From contig NZ_BMLW01000002.1 of assembly GCF_014645515.1 (NCBI RefSeq), forward strand, positions 248,001-312,000: 64,000 nucleotides of DNA. Direction: 5' to 3'. Each line of letters opens with the position of its first letter. The first letter of the stretch is position 1. Position numbers and translations under genes: made by a program. The stretch comes from Oceanobacillus neutriphilus (lineage in GTDB: Bacteria; Bacillota; Bacilli; Bacillales; Amphibacillaceae). A model generated the notes under the pieces. It was given only the letters and a program-made list of their open reading frames with translations, was not told the origin of the DNA and made no database searches. Below are positions 1 through 10,525 of this stretch, piece after piece.

Positions 1-1696
1 TGGCCTCAAAAGAATCTGTTTCTTTAATTTGAACACCTGTTTCTTTTGCACCTTTTACAATTGCTTCTGCAAGCGGGTGTTCTGAATTATTTTCAGCAGA
101 AGCCACGAAAGCAAGCACTTCTTCTTCTGTAAAACCTTGTTCTGGCAGAACATCTGTTAATTCAGGTTCTCCTTTAGTTACCGTTCCTGTTTTATCTAAA
201 ACAATTGTGTTCAGGTTACGCGTATTTTCTAAATACTCTCCGCCTTTAAACAATACTCCCAGCTCGGCTGCTCTTCCTGAACCGGCCATCACAGATGTTG
301 GAGTAGCTAAACCAAGCGCACAAGGGCAGGCAATAACCAATACTGTAATCGCAGGGACTAAAGCAGAACGTAAATCACCAGGTGCGACAAAGAAGTACCA
401 TACAAGTCCTGTCAAAAGTGCTATTCCAACAACGATTGGAACAAATATGCCAGATACACGGTCTGCAACACGCTGAATGTCGGCTTTGCTTCCCTGTGCC
501 TCCTCAACAACTTTTACAATTTGAGAAAGGGCAGTATCCTTACCAACTTTTGTAGCCTCAATCGTTAACAATCCATTCTTATTGATTGTTGACCCAATAG
601 CTGCATCGCCTGTCTTCTTATCAACAGGAATACTCTCACCAGTAATCATGGATTCATCGACTGCTGACTCACCTTTTACAATTTGACCATCAACAGGAAT
701 TTTTTCTCCAGGACGTACAATAACTGTATCCCCCACAATTACTTCTTCTATTGCAATTTCCTGTTCTTCTCCATTTCGTACTATACGTGCAGTTTTGGCC
801 TGCATGCCAAGCAATTTTTGTATTGCCTGACCTGTTCTTCCTTTGGCACGAACTTCAAATAGTTTTCCAAGCAGGATTAAAGTGATAATAACCGCCGAAG
901 CTTCAAAATAAAGCTCTGGCATACCAACCTGACCTTGTATCTGCCACTCAATCCCAAGGAAAATACTATAAATGAAAGCAACCGATGTACCTAATGCAAT
1001 AAGTACATCCATATTGGCGCTGCCGTTTTTCAGTGCTTTATAAGCAGATTTATAAAATTGTGCACCGACGATAAATTGTACGGGTGCCGCTAATGCTAAT
1101 TGTACCCAAGGATTCATCAGCATATCCGGAGAATAGATAAATGATGTAAACTCAAAGTGGGTAACCATCGTCCATAATAAAGGAAGTGATAGAATGGCTG
1201 AAAAGATAAATTTCCCTGTCTGATGACGAATTTCTTCCTCTTTATTATTTGCAGTTTCTTCTTTAGATGCTTGCACTTTTAAGCTGTAGCCTAATTTTTT
1301 TACTGCTTCCATCATATCGCTGACAGTAACCTGACCCTGGTCATAATCTACTGCCACATTTTCTAATGCAAAGTTAACAGAAGCATTAGAGACGCCTTCC
1401 ATTTTATTTAAACGTTTTTCAATTTTATTGGCACACGCTGCACAGGTCATACCTGAAATATCGAATGTTTGTTTATCGTGTGCAACGTGGTAGCCTAATT
1501 TCTCAATTTTATCTTCAAAATCCTGTACATTTGTTTTGTCAGGATCATAAACAACTTTTGTTTTTTCAATTGCAAAGTTGACATTTGCATTTTCTACGCC
1601 ATCTATTTTATTGAGACCTTTTTCAATTCTATTGGCACATGCAGCACAAGTCATCCCTTGAATTTGTAAGTTTACTTCCTTTTGTGATCCCATCAT
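1..1696 (-). CDS. copA: Copper-exporting P1B-type ATPase CopA (C-terminus beyond window)
   Basis: This inner-membrane ATPase exports Cu(I) and receives copper from CopZ. About 565 codons are present; the hinge and GDGxND region lies beyond the left edge. Two heavy-metal domains come first, each with GMTCAAC (Cys17/Cys20 and Cys85/Cys88). Membrane segments follow, then the actuator loop, the transmembrane ACPCALG motif near residue 456, the phosphorylation motif DKTGT near 497 and SEHPL near the broken end. Two adjacent ATG codons (1696 and 1693) follow GGAAGGTGAG; either could be the start. It is third in the order csoR-copZ-copA, with a CsoR-type box directly upstream and a hairpin separating it from copZ. 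The CPC motif makes copper much more likely than zinc or cadmium. Confidence 0.95.
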   Translation of the reverse strand, partial: MMGSQKEVNLQIQGMTCAACANRIEKGLNKIDGVENANVNFAIEKTKVVYDPDKTNVQDFEDKIEKLGYHVAHDKQTFDISGMTCAACANKIEKRLNKMEGVSNASVNFALENVAVDYDQGQVTVSDMMEAVKKLGYSLKVQASKEETANNKEEEIRHQTGKFIFSAILSLPLLWTMVTHFEFTSFIYSPDMLMNPWVQLALAAPVQFIVGAQFYKSAYKALKNGSANMDVLIALGTSVAFIYSIFLGIEWQIQGQVGMPELYFEASAVIITLILLGKLFEVRAKGRTGQAIQKLLGMQAKTARIVRNGEEQEIAIEEVIVGDTVIVRPGEKIPVDGQIVKGESAVDESMITGESIPVDKKTGDAAIGSTINKNGLLTIEATKVGKDTALSQIVKVVEEAQGSKADIQRVADRVSGIFVPIVVGIALLTGLVWYFFVAPGDLRSALVPAITVLVIACPCALGLATPTSVMAGSGRAAELGVLFKGGEYLENTRNLNTIVLDKTGTVTKGEPELTDVLPEQGFTEEEVLAFVASAENNSEHPLAEAIVKGAKETGVQIKETDSFEA

Positions 1697-1710
1697 TCTC
1701 ACCTTCCGTT

Positions 1711-1727
1711 ATACCTTATAGGGGTAT
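1711..1727. promoter_or_regulatory. CsoR-type operator upstream of copA
   Basis: The sequence ATACCTTATAGGGGTAT is a near-palindrome of the CsoR class (ATACC...GGTAT arms around a G/C-rich core). It lies 15 bp before the copA start and downstream of the copZ terminator. It suggests that copA has its own copper-derepressed promoter, although no good -35 box is visible. Confidence 0.6.
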
Positions 1728-1744
1728 AAAGATTTTAAAAAGGG

Positions 1745-1767
1745 GATCGTGCTGCAGCAGCACGATC
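1745..1767 (-). terminator. Hairpin between copZ and copA
   Basis: A perfect 10-bp inverted repeat (GATCGTGCTG / CAGCACGATC) with a 3-nt loop lies 14 bp after copZ. On the minus strand it is followed by CCCCTTTTT, so it can act as a full or partial terminator and would lower copA read-through relative to copZ. Confidence 0.6.
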
Positions 1768-1780
1768 ATTTCTTCTTTAT

Positions 1781-1987
1781 TTAAGCAACATCATAACCTT
1801 GTTCTTCTATTACTTCTGTAATTTCTTTTACATTCACTTTTTCAGAATTAAAAGTTACATCAACTTTCCCATCTTCTAAATGTACTTTCACGGATTCAAC
1901 TCCATTTAATTCTCCTACGTTCCCTTCAATAGAATTGACGCAATGGCCGCAAGACATTCCTTGTACATTAAGTGTTATATTTTCCAT
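1781..1987 (-). CDS. copZ: Copper chaperone CopZ
   Basis: This 68-residue protein is a single heavy-metal-associated domain and delivers cytosolic Cu(I) to CopA. The metal site is GMSCGHC with Cys13 and Cys16, followed by the usual beta-alpha-beta fold with the conserved IEGNVGEL and GYDV ends. Length matches the family (about 69 residues). The start follows AGGAGG. It sits between csoR and copA, and its promoter holds a CsoR box between -35 and -10, so it should be induced by copper. Confidence 0.95.
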   Translation of the reverse strand: MENITLNVQGMSCGHCVNSIEGNVGELNGVESVKVHLEDGKVDVTFNSEKVNVKEITEVIEEQGYDVA

Positions 1988-2019
1988 GTAAATTACCTCC
2001 TAAGTTTTAATTCTTTTTC

Positions 2020-2050
2020 ATATTACCATACCCTGGATAGGTATTGTCAA
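2020..2050 (-). promoter_or_regulatory. copZ promoter with embedded CsoR box
   Basis: On the minus strand TTGACA (2045-2050) and TAATAT (2020-2025) are 19 bp apart. The spacer holds the CsoR-type palindrome ATACCCTGGATAGGTAT (2028-2044). Bound CsoR would block RNA polymerase directly. Confidence 0.7.
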
Positions 2051-2061
2051 GTTAAAAATTT

Positions 2062-2409
2062 TTATTTCATTATTTTTGAGATGGTTGTCATAAATTCTGC
2101 CACGATTTCTGGATCTTTATTCTCTAATCTTTCAATTACACATGTATTTATATGGCTTTCCAGAAGCAGACGTGAAACAGAATGCAGCGCAGATTGTACC
2201 GCCGACATTTGTGTTAAAATATCATCACAATATACATTTCGGTCAATCATTCGTTTAACGCCCTTAACCTGCCCTTCAATCCGGTTCATGCGATTCATTA
2301 AATTCCGCTGTAGGTCATCTGACATATGTGTACCGGACTCTTCTCCTTCTTCGACACAGCACATTTTCTTTTGCTCTATCGGATTCATTTGTTCAGCTGT
2401 CTTTCCCAT
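2062..2409 (-). CDS. csoR: Copper-sensing transcriptional repressor CsoR
   Basis: A DUF156-family all-helical repressor that leaves DNA when it binds Cu(I). The ligand set is complete: Cys61 (NVYC), His86 and Cys90 (ESHINTC), with RIEGQVKGV in helix 1. From this start it is 115 residues; an N-terminal stretch of about 25 residues that contains a CC pair is longer than in short homologues. The ATG at 2409 is chosen because AGAGGAG lies 7 nt before it; an in-frame ATG at 2433 would put that ribosome site inside the gene. The gene is first in the copper cluster and appears autoregulated. Confidence 0.93.
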   Translation of the reverse strand: MGKTAEQMNPIEQKKMCCVEEGEESGTHMSDDLQRNLMNRMNRIEGQVKGVKRMIDRNVYCDDILTQMSAVQSALHSVSRLLLESHINTCVIERLENKDPEIVAEFMTTISKIMK

Positions 2410-2465
2410 ATCGATTCTCCTCTCCAATTCCAAGGATTAGTCAAAGCTAATTTGTTTCTAAATCC

Positions 2466-2495
2466 ATCATACTATACCCCTATATGGTATGTCAA
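2466..2495 (-). promoter_or_regulatory. csoR promoter with embedded CsoR box
   Basis: On the minus strand TTGACA (2490-2495) and TATGAT (2466-2471) are 18 bp apart. The palindrome ATACCCCTATATGGTAT (2474-2490) fills the spacer, so csoR should be autorepressed. Confidence 0.75.
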
Positions 2496-2535
2496 ATAAA
2501 TTTTATTATTTGCCTAAAAAACAAAATCGATTTGT

Positions 2536-2552
2536 ATACCATTAGACGGTAT
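2536..2552. promoter_or_regulatory. Additional CsoR-like box
   Basis: ATACCATTAGACGGTAT has the same 17-nt ATACC-N7-GGTAT architecture as the three boxes at csoR, copZ and copA. It lies 46 bp upstream of the csoR promoter box. It may be a second operator for csoR or serve a lost gene; no promoter is obvious around it. Confidence 0.45.
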
Positions 2553-2884
2553 GTATAAAATAGTGCATGATATTCTTTTATGTTAAAAAGATCTAAATTC
2601 TAAAACTGAAAAGCTCCATCTAATCCCTTAACGAAGGGTATCCTTCGCTCCAGGAAAAGTTTTCAAATTCTCTAGAAACTCATCGAATCCTTCCATTTTT
2701 AATGATGCTTTCCCCTTATAAGTACTTGACATAAGCGTAAAATTGACCTGCTTAGGAATGGACCACTTCGAACCTGGAGCATACCATTTTGAAAAATTTC
2801 ATGATAAATGTAAACTGTCGCAAACAAGTACAAGCAACTACTGTATAATGAAAGAAACAAAAAGCAGATAATGGAGGAATTCTT
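2553..2884. other. Intergenic region, no clear gene
   Basis: No recognisable gene is present. A minus-strand frame open from about 2792 to 2628 ends in about 54 codons that read protein-like, but it has no convincing ribosome site and matches no family I know; it may be the debris of a lost gene. The final bases hold GGAGG for the racemase. Confidence 0.4.
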
Positions 2885-3577
2885 TTGAAAACAATCGGTC
2901 TGATAGGTGGTATGAGTTGGGAATCTTCAGCTGAATATTATCGAATCATCAATGAAGAAGTTAAAAATAAGCTAGGCGGGTTACATTCTGCTAAATGTCT
3001 TTTATACAGCGTTGATTTTGAAGAAATAGAACGATTTCAAGCAGCAGGCAGATGGGATGAAGCAGGGAAACAATTAGGTGAAGCTGCTTATTCATTAGAA
3101 AAAGCAGGGGCAGATTTTATTGTAATTTGTACAAATACCATGCATAAGGTCGTAAAGGATATCGAAGCAAGAATCAGTATTCCTGTCCTTCATATTGCAG
3201 ATGCAACGACCAGTCAAATAACAAAATCTAATCTTCGTATGGTGGGTCTGTTAGGTACCAAATACACCATGGAACAGGACTTCTATAAAGCAAGGATTGA
3301 GTCAAACGGGATAAATATTTTAATACCAGACCATTCAGAAAGAGAAGGAATTAATAGGATTATCTTTGAAGAATTATGTTTGGGGAATATTCAGCAAGCA
3401 TCCAGAGACTATTACAAGGAAGTGATCAAAGGCTTAATTGATCAAGGAGCTGAAGGAATTATTCTTGGATGTACGGAAATTGGTTTATTAGTTAAGCAGG
3501 AGGATTCCGAAGTTCCTTTATTTGATACTGCTGAAATACATGCAATAGAATCTGTTCGTAATGCATTAGAAGATTAA
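2885..3577 (+). CDS. Aspartate/glutamate racemase family protein
   Basis: A 230-residue cofactor-independent amino-acid racemase of the Asp/Glu family (RacX/YgeA-like). The N-terminus [15 protein letters not shown] is typical. The two catalytic cysteines are visible in CTNTMHK (near residue 83) and GCTEIG (near residue 197). Members interconvert L- and D-amino acids in the cytoplasm; the exact substrate cannot be told from sequence. The start is TTG with GGAGG 9 nt upstream. It is monocistronic and converges on the ABC exporter genes. Confidence 0.88.
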   Translation: MKTIGLIGGMSWESSAEYYRIINEEVKNKLGGLHSAKCLLYSVDFEEIERFQAAGRWDEAGKQLGEAAYSLEKAGADFIVICTNTMHKVVKDIEARISIPVLHIADATTSQITKSNLRMVGLLGTKYTMEQDFYKARIESNGINILIPDHSEREGINRIIFEELCLGNIQQASRDYYKEVIKGLIDQGAEGIILGCTEIGLLVKQEDSEVPLFDTAEIHAIESVRNALED

Positions 3578-3615
3578 TCCAATATGATAATTTTCTAAAA
3601 TAATAAAGCTGCAAA

Positions 3616-3655
3616 GAGTCAATTTACTCCCTAAACAAATGGAATAAATTGACTC
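3616..3655. terminator. Hairpin between convergent genes
   Basis: Arms GAGTCAATTTA and TAAATTGACTC form an 11-bp stem between the racemase (+) and the exporter permease (-). It lacks a strong T-run on either side, so it is a moderate bidirectional terminator candidate. Confidence 0.5.
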
Positions 3656-3690
3656 TAATAGGTTTGTATTGCTCTCTTTACTATTCGGGA

Positions 3691-5304
3691 TTAAGCTCCT
3701 TCTACCATATCCCGTCTACTATAACCGAGATAACCAATTATCATCAAAGCAATACTGATGATGGTTATGGTAATAAATACAGGCGCATCAAAGCTGTCCA
3801 TTGGCATTTGTGGAATCCAGCTTTGTACAGCTGTTTTTAAAAACCATTCCGGCAGGTCCAAAATACCGTCAAAGTAATTTAAGATAAAGGAATAGCCGAG
3901 ATACGCATAAACAATCTTTCCCAGCCTCGGCGCCCAGCCAAGCGCTAAAGCAGCTAATGCCGTAAAGAATAAAACTGATGGCAGGAAGTTATAGCCCGCA
4001 GCCAGAAAATCACTGATATCCATGGCAGCACTGTCTCCCATTACGGAAACAGCTGTCCCGCCAAGCCCTCCCGCAGCTAATAATGTTCCTATTAATCCAG
4101 CAATAACAGCTATACCTATTGTCGTCCAATAAAATTGACCCCGAGTGACTTTTGTAGCGTGAAGCTGACTTAGATGCTGACGGCTTTCTTCAGCAAAAAG
4201 CTTATTCACAATGACAATCGGCAGAATCGAAACTAACGCTATCATCACCATCATAATCGTAGCCGTAAAGGATTCTTCAATAGAAACGCCTGATTGCGCA
4301 AACATTTGCTTCATCATTTCGTTGCTTTCCAGAAATGTCTGCATATCCCCATAAATGGAGCCATAAGCTGCACCCATTATGAGAAAACCGATTAGCCAGC
4401 CGATGGTGACTCCTTTATTCAGCTTGATAAATAATCCCCGGACAGATAATAAAGATCGTTTTGCATTTCCCCGCCCTTCTCTTTCCGGTAAATAACCTGC
4501 ACCCATATCACGTCCGCCCTCCAGCGCAAAAGCAAGAATTGCCATCATAACACTGAAAATCAAGGCATATATAATCGGCAGCCAGTTGTTATCTGTAAAC
4601 GGATAGGTCAAATACGTCCATCCAAGCGGGTTAAACATAGAGAAGTTCACATTGGAAACATCCGTTCCGGCCCGTATAATATAAAGCAGACCGACGATTC
4701 CCAGAGCTGATCCTGTTGCACTGGATGAAGCAGGCATAATTTGCGCCATCACCAGTCCGATTACTGCTCCAATGACACCTGCCATTCCAATAGATGCTCC
4801 AAATAAAAAGGAGCCCTGGACTGAGATTGTATCTACATTGAAAACGATAAGCAGGCCGCTAATAAAAAGCCCCAATAATACATTAATGACAACTACTTCT
4901 GCCATTGCCGCAAGCGAATTCGCCTGACGTCCAATTTGAAATGAACGTACAAGCTCCGTCAGTCCGAGATCTTCTTCTTTGCGAGTATGGCCTATCACAT
5001 GCAAAACAGCCATGATCATCGCAAACAATCCGCAGAATAATAGCATTTCATGTGCATACATTGCACCTATTGTATAATCAGCTGTTGTTTCAACAGGAGT
5101 CGGACCAACCATGGATATCATCGCCGGATTTTGCAATGTCTCAAACATCCCTGCCAAGCCCTGCCCTTTTGCTATTTCTTCAAAAGCAGGCACAAAAGCC
5201 CCTGAAAATAAACCAACTCCGAGAATCCAAAATATAATTTTTTTCCAATCACGCTTCAAATATTGCAAGAACAATATATCCCATCGTGCAAATTTTTCTT
5301 TCAT
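3691..5304 (-). CDS. ABC exporter permease (ABC-2 type, 12 predicted TM)
   Basis: A 537-residue membrane protein with two similar halves, each about six hydrophobic segments, as in the permeases of polyketide/antibiotic exporters (TnrB-like). The long hydrophilic loops near residues 110 and 390 are typical. It follows the ATP-binding gene by 25 bp with AGGTGAAAG before its ATG, so the two are co-transcribed. It most likely exports a hydrophobic drug or lipid. The substrate is unknown, and nothing here suggests biosynthesis of one. Confidence 0.85.
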   Translation of the reverse strand: MKEKFARWDILFLQYLKRDWKKIIFWILGVGLFSGAFVPAFEEIAKGQGLAGMFETLQNPAMISMVGPTPVETTADYTIGAMYAHEMLLFCGLFAMIMAVLHVIGHTRKEEDLGLTELVRSFQIGRQANSLAAMAEVVVINVLLGLFISGLLIVFNVDTISVQGSFLFGASIGMAGVIGAVIGLVMAQIMPASSSATGSALGIVGLLYIIRAGTDVSNVNFSMFNPLGWTYLTYPFTDNNWLPIIYALIFSVMMAILAFALEGGRDMGAGYLPEREGRGNAKRSLLSVRGLFIKLNKGVTIGWLIGFLIMGAAYGSIYGDMQTFLESNEMMKQMFAQSGVSIEESFTATIMMVMIALVSILPIVIVNKLFAEESRQHLSQLHATKVTRGQFYWTTIGIAVIAGLIGTLLAAGGLGGTAVSVMGDSAAMDISDFLAAGYNFLPSVLFFTALAALALGWAPRLGKIVYAYLGYSFILNYFDGILDLPEWFLKTAVQSWIPQMPMDSFDAPVFITITIISIALMIIGYLGYSRRDMVEGA

Positions 5305-5329
5305 TGTTCTTTCACCTCCCCATCAACGC

Positions 5330-6211
5330 TTATCCTTCATAATGGCGCATAAATAAATCCTCAAGTGTTGGCGGAACAGCTTCGAATTTCTTCACACCCA
5401 GCTTCGTTGCTTCCATTAAAATGTCATTGATATACTTGTTGTCAGCAGAAAATGTAGCTTGATTATCTTTTTGTATAAAATCATGCACACCTTCTACAGA
5501 CTCCATTCCTGAAACGTCATCTTCTGTTGCTAGAGTTACCGCAGAGCGGGTTAAATGTCTTAATTCATCTAAAGTACCTGATTCTACAATCTCCCCTTGA
5601 CGAATAATAACAACCCTGTCAGCTAAACGCTCTACCTCACTTAAAATATGAGACGACAGTAAAATCGATTTCCCTGTCTCCTTGATTCTTTCTACCTCTT
5701 CCTGAAAAACTGCTTCCATCAAAGGATCAAGCCCCGAAGTCGGCTCATCAAAGATATATAAATCAGAATCCACTGATAAAGCTGCAATCAAACCAACTTT
5801 TTGGCGGTTCCCTTTAGAGTATCCTTTTGCCTTTTTCTTCGGATCCAATTCAAAACGTTTGATTAAATAATCGCGTTTCTGCTTATCTCCGCCGCCATGC
5901 AGCTTCATAAACAAGTCAATAATTTCTCCGCCTGTCAAACTCCCCCAAAGCGCAACATCTCCAGGAACATAGGAGATACGTTTATGAATTTCCAGGCTGT
6001 CTTTCCAGACATCCCTTCCAAAAATTTCGGCTTTCCCGGCATCACGCTTGATAATACCTAATAGAGCACGGATTGTCGTCGATTTGCCAGCACCATTCGG
6101 CCCAATAAAGCCGACAACTTCTCCTGCCCCCACAGTGAAGGTCACGTCGCTTAACGCCTGAAACTTACCGAATTTCTTTTGCAGCTCTTTTATCTTCACA
6201 ATTTCTGTCAT
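5330..6211 (-). CDS. ABC exporter ATP-binding protein
   Basis: This 293-residue nucleotide-binding subunit powers the neighbouring permease. Walker A is GPNGAGKST, Walker B is LYIFDEPTSGLDP, and the switch is LLSSHILSEVE. The signature is the divergent YSKGNRQKVG rather than LSGGQ, which is common in the antibiotic-exporter branch. A C-terminal extension of about 80 residues after the ABC core is typical of ABC-2 exporters. It is the first gene of the pair and is divergent from the TetR-family gene at 6519, which probably controls it. Confidence 0.92.
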   Translation of the reverse strand: MTEIVKIKELQKKFGKFQALSDVTFTVGAGEVVGFIGPNGAGKSTTIRALLGIIKRDAGKAEIFGRDVWKDSLEIHKRISYVPGDVALWGSLTGGEIIDLFMKLHGGGDKQKRDYLIKRFELDPKKKAKGYSKGNRQKVGLIAALSVDSDLYIFDEPTSGLDPLMEAVFQEEVERIKETGKSILLSSHILSEVERLADRVVIIRQGEIVESGTLDELRHLTRSAVTLATEDDVSGMESVEGVHDFIQKDNQATFSADNKYINDILMEATKLGVKKFEAVPPTLEDLFMRHYEG

Positions 6212-6518
6212 AACGCTGACACTCCTTCTTTCTGCAATTTAATATCCTGTTTTAACTTGCTTTTTCATTTAAGAAGGTAATACCTCTGAATAAAACTATT
6301 AATATGATTTTAGTTCATTTTAATGCATTAAAAATAAAGTTTTATACCGAAATCACATTTAATAGTTCAATATTATTCCTTTTCAATCATTTAGTCAATA
6401 AGATAAATACTATTTTTTGTTTGCCAGTTCATAATTTGATATATATAATAAATAGGAAGAAAGACGCTTTTTCGAAGAATTTTTTTGATGAATGCGCGAT
6501 AGAAGGCAGGTAATAAAT
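6212..6518. other. Divergent intergenic region between exporter and TetR regulator
   Basis: About 300 bp of AT-rich sequence holds the promoters of both divergent units. No clear long palindrome was found that could be named as the TetR operator. Confidence 0.4.
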
Positions 6519-7118
6519 TTGAATGGTTTTGAAAAAAGAACAGAAGAAAAGAAAAAGAAGGTACTGGAAGCAGCCTTTGAGCTGATGAATAGAACTGAGG
6601 AAGGCAAAAACATAACCATGGATAAAATCGCCAAGCACGCCAATGTGGGGAAAGCCACTCTCTTTAAATATTTCGGCAGCAAAGACAATCTTATTCATGA
6701 GGTTTTTAAGTATTACTTAGAAAAGATGATCGATACCGCAAAGGATATTATGAATGAAAATAAGCCATTTGACGAAACACTTATTGCATTAAGTCAAAAT
6801 AAAATCCAATTTTTAAATCAAATTAATCAATCCTTCTACCTTAAAATGATGGCATATTTAACGGAAAAAGACGAGGAAGGCTGGTCCGTCATGATGCAAA
6901 AATATACCAGGGAAAACTACGGAATGATGCTGGATTTATTCCACCGGGGCCGTAAAGAAGGAAGGGTGGACATAAAATATTCTGATGAATTTCTGCTTTT
7001 GTATTTTCAAGCGATTGTAGAAGGGATTTCCAGCCCGCAGATATATGAAAGAATTGCATCTTATACGGAAGAGTGGACGGAAATGTTAATTAAAGGAATT
7101 GCTCCCGGAAGAGATTAA
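6519..7118 (+). CDS. TetR/AcrR family transcriptional regulator
   Basis: A one-domain repressor: the N-terminal helix-turn-helix reads ITMDKIAKHANVGKATLFKYFGSKDNLI, followed by an all-helical ligand domain. From the TTG at 6519 it is 199 residues, the normal size. TTG is preferred because AGAAGGCAGG ends 8 nt before it; an in-frame ATG at 6492 has no ribosome site. It is divergent from the ABC exporter and probably represses it until a transported compound binds (inference). Confidence 0.85.
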   Translation: MNGFEKRTEEKKKKVLEAAFELMNRTEEGKNITMDKIAKHANVGKATLFKYFGSKDNLIHEVFKYYLEKMIDTAKDIMNENKPFDETLIALSQNKIQFLNQINQSFYLKMMAYLTEKDEEGWSVMMQKYTRENYGMMLDLFHRGRKEGRVDIKYSDEFLLLYFQAIVEGISSPQIYERIASYTEEWTEMLIKGIAPGRD

Positions 7119-7302
7119 TGTTTGCTGTGAATATTTTTATTGGTGTTTATAATGGATGAATGAAACAGGCGCCGTCATTACTGACCACGCCTTATACAGA
7201 TTATGAGATTTGTGCGTATAAACAAAACTGTTTGTTCCAAAGCATTGCTAAAAGAATCTAATTCTTGAACAGTAATCGTTTATTGAAATAACAAATCATC
7301 AT

Positions 7303-7935
7303 TTAATTTTTATTTTCTGCCGATTGAAGTAATGGTCCCCATAGATGTCTATTAAAGTATTGTACCAGCGGACCCGTGAAAAATGCAGTAATGATGGTAC
7401 TTATACCAACAACTGCTCCAAACGAAAATCCAATGATTACACATGCGACATCTGTCATCACTCTTGCCACAGCAAATGGAATTTTACTATTCGTTGCTTT
7501 TTCAATCATAAGCCCTATAGCATCATAGGGCGCTACCCCATACTGGGAAGTCATGTATAATGAAAAACTCAATGTTATAACAAAAACAGCGAATAAAATA
7601 ATAATAATCCTCATTGCAATGGATAAATGATAATCAAATATATTTACGTAGCTGTTCACAAAAAAATCTGCAATAAAACCAATACCAACCATATTAACAA
7701 TGGTTCCAATACCAATATGCTTTCTGGCGTAAATCCAGGCAATTGCAGTGAGAATCACATTTATAATCAGTTGATAGCTTCCAAAAGACATGTGAAGAAA
7801 ACTGCTTATTCCAAGATTCATTGTTGTAAATGGATCAGTCCCCATGTTTGAAATACGAAATAAGGAAATGCCGAAGCCAAGCCCAAAATTTCCAAGCAGC
7901 ATCATTACAATTTTATAAATAGTTATTTTTTTCAT
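7303..7935 (-). CDS. YczE/YitT-like membrane protein
   Basis: A 210-residue integral membrane protein with about five hydrophobic segments. The N-terminal pattern LGNFGLGFGISLFRISNMGTDPFT and the internal near-repeat YMTSQYGVAPYDAIG fit the YczE/YyaS/YitT family, where duplicated GTDP/G.aPYD motifs are characteristic. Function is not established; B. subtilis YczE affects antibiotic synthesis indirectly. It appears monocistronic. Confidence 0.75.
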   Translation of the reverse strand: MKKITIYKIVMMLLGNFGLGFGISLFRISNMGTDPFTTMNLGISSFLHMSFGSYQLIINVILTAIAWIYARKHIGIGTIVNMVGIGFIADFFVNSYVNIFDYHLSIAMRIIIILFAVFVITLSFSLYMTSQYGVAPYDAIGLMIEKATNSKIPFAVARVMTDVACVIIGFSFGAVVGISTIITAFFTGPLVQYFNRHLWGPLLQSAENKN

Positions 7936-8018
7936 TATGCCTCTCTCTTTATTTATCTCTTGCTTATAAGCAATATTATTTTTTAGAATTGAATTGTCCC
8001 TCGAATTTTAAACAGAAA

Positions 8019-8085
8019 AAGAGAAATCTGGTCTATTATCAATAATTCTTTTGATAAACATTGAATTTAGTCCAGATTCCTCTTT
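8019..8085 (-). terminator. Terminator of the first beta-glucoside operon
   Basis: An imperfect long inverted repeat (AAGAGAAATCTGG with CCAGATTCCTCTT) encloses a second stem (TTATCAA / TTGATAA). It follows the arginase-like gene, and a short T-rich stretch follows on the minus strand. Confidence 0.6.
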
Positions 8086-8120
8086 TGATTAACCTGAATT
8101 TAGTTTCGTCTTCCTTTTAA

Positions 8121-8996
8121 TCAATTATTGAAAATCGAGATTTCAGAAAGTGCCTTTCTAAGATTAATAGCATCCCAAGGAAGATGCTCGGCAATTCCAA
8201 GCCCTACAATGTCAGCTTTTACAGAAACATCATTCAGTACTCGAACCACTTCAACAAGCTTCATCTCTCCTACTGCAGCAGGAAAATCTTCTGCTTTCGT
8301 ATATGGCTCTGCCGGATAAATAGAACGGAAATCTTTCGGTGACAAGACATCCAAATCAAAATGAACCGCTAAATATTCAATTTTATTTTCTTCAATCCAA
8401 TCTATAATCGGCCGGCTATTTCCCTTTAATTCATCTGGACCAACAAAACGTACATTTAACTCTTTTACCAGTTTGTCCCTATCACGCAAATCCTTTTCTA
8501 TTAAACCTGCGTACATCATATGGCTCAAGGACACCGGATTCTTTACCTCAGTAACAAACTGAGGTGCACCCTTTCCAAGTAAATTGGCTGCGACCATCTC
8601 ATGAACATTTGTTGAATCATTTTTTGTTGCAATATCCGGATGGGCATCCAGCCATAAAATCCCCAATTTATCGCCATATTTCCCGCTTAAATAATCAAAC
8701 GGCACTTGGTCCATAGAGCAGTCTCCACCAAAAATAATAATTTTATCCGGCTGCTGCTCTTCCAGAATGGCAGCTGTCTTTTCCATTTGTTCAGATATTA
8801 CGTCCCCGCCTGTTAAACCATTTTCCACTTCTAATTTCTTTTCAAAGTCTGTATCCACTTCTACTTCAAACGTCTCATCTGTATTACTTTTCGGCGCAAT
8901 TTGTGCTAATAATTCACCACCAAAGACATAATCAGGATTATTTCCTCCCTGCCATTGCGGGAATAATAGTCTTATTGTCTTTTTATCTTGTGCCAT
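8121..8996 (-). CDS. Arginase/agmatinase-fold protein (ureohydrolase family)
   Basis: A 291-residue protein of the arginase superfamily, whose members hydrolyse guanidino or formimino groups at a binuclear Mn site. Metal motifs are FGGDCSMDQ (usual GGDHS, so one His ligand is Cys), WLDAHPDIAT (intact DAHxD) and HFDLDVLSP (both Asp kept, final Asp replaced by Ser). It may therefore be an atypical enzyme. Its ATG follows AAAGGAAG. It lies 17 bp after the 6-phospho-beta-glucosidase stop, so it is the last gene of the PTS operon. No arginine genes are near. The substrate is unknown; a nitrogen-containing glycoside or its aglycone is one guess. Confidence 0.82.
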   Translation of the reverse strand: MAQDKKTIRLLFPQWQGGNNPDYVFGGELLAQIAPKSNTDETFEVEVDTDFEKKLEVENGLTGGDVISEQMEKTAAILEEQQPDKIIIFGGDCSMDQVPFDYLSGKYGDKLGILWLDAHPDIATKNDSTNVHEMVAANLLGKGAPQFVTEVKNPVSLSHMMYAGLIEKDLRDRDKLVKELNVRFVGPDELKGNSRPIIDWIEENKIEYLAVHFDLDVLSPKDFRSIYPAEPYTKAEDFPAAVGEMKLVEVVRVLNDVSVKADIVGLGIAEHLPWDAINLRKALSEISIFNN

Positions 8997-9013
8997 ATTT
9001 ATTCTTCCTTTCT

Positions 9014-10498
<1,485 letters not shown>

Positions 10499-10525
10499 TT
10501 ATTATCTAGCAGAATTTAAGTGTAT

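Noticed and set aside
2628..2792. Minus-strand open frame of about 54 codons with protein-like composition
   Set aside because: No ribosome site before any start, no family recognised; kept only as possible debris in the intergenic note.
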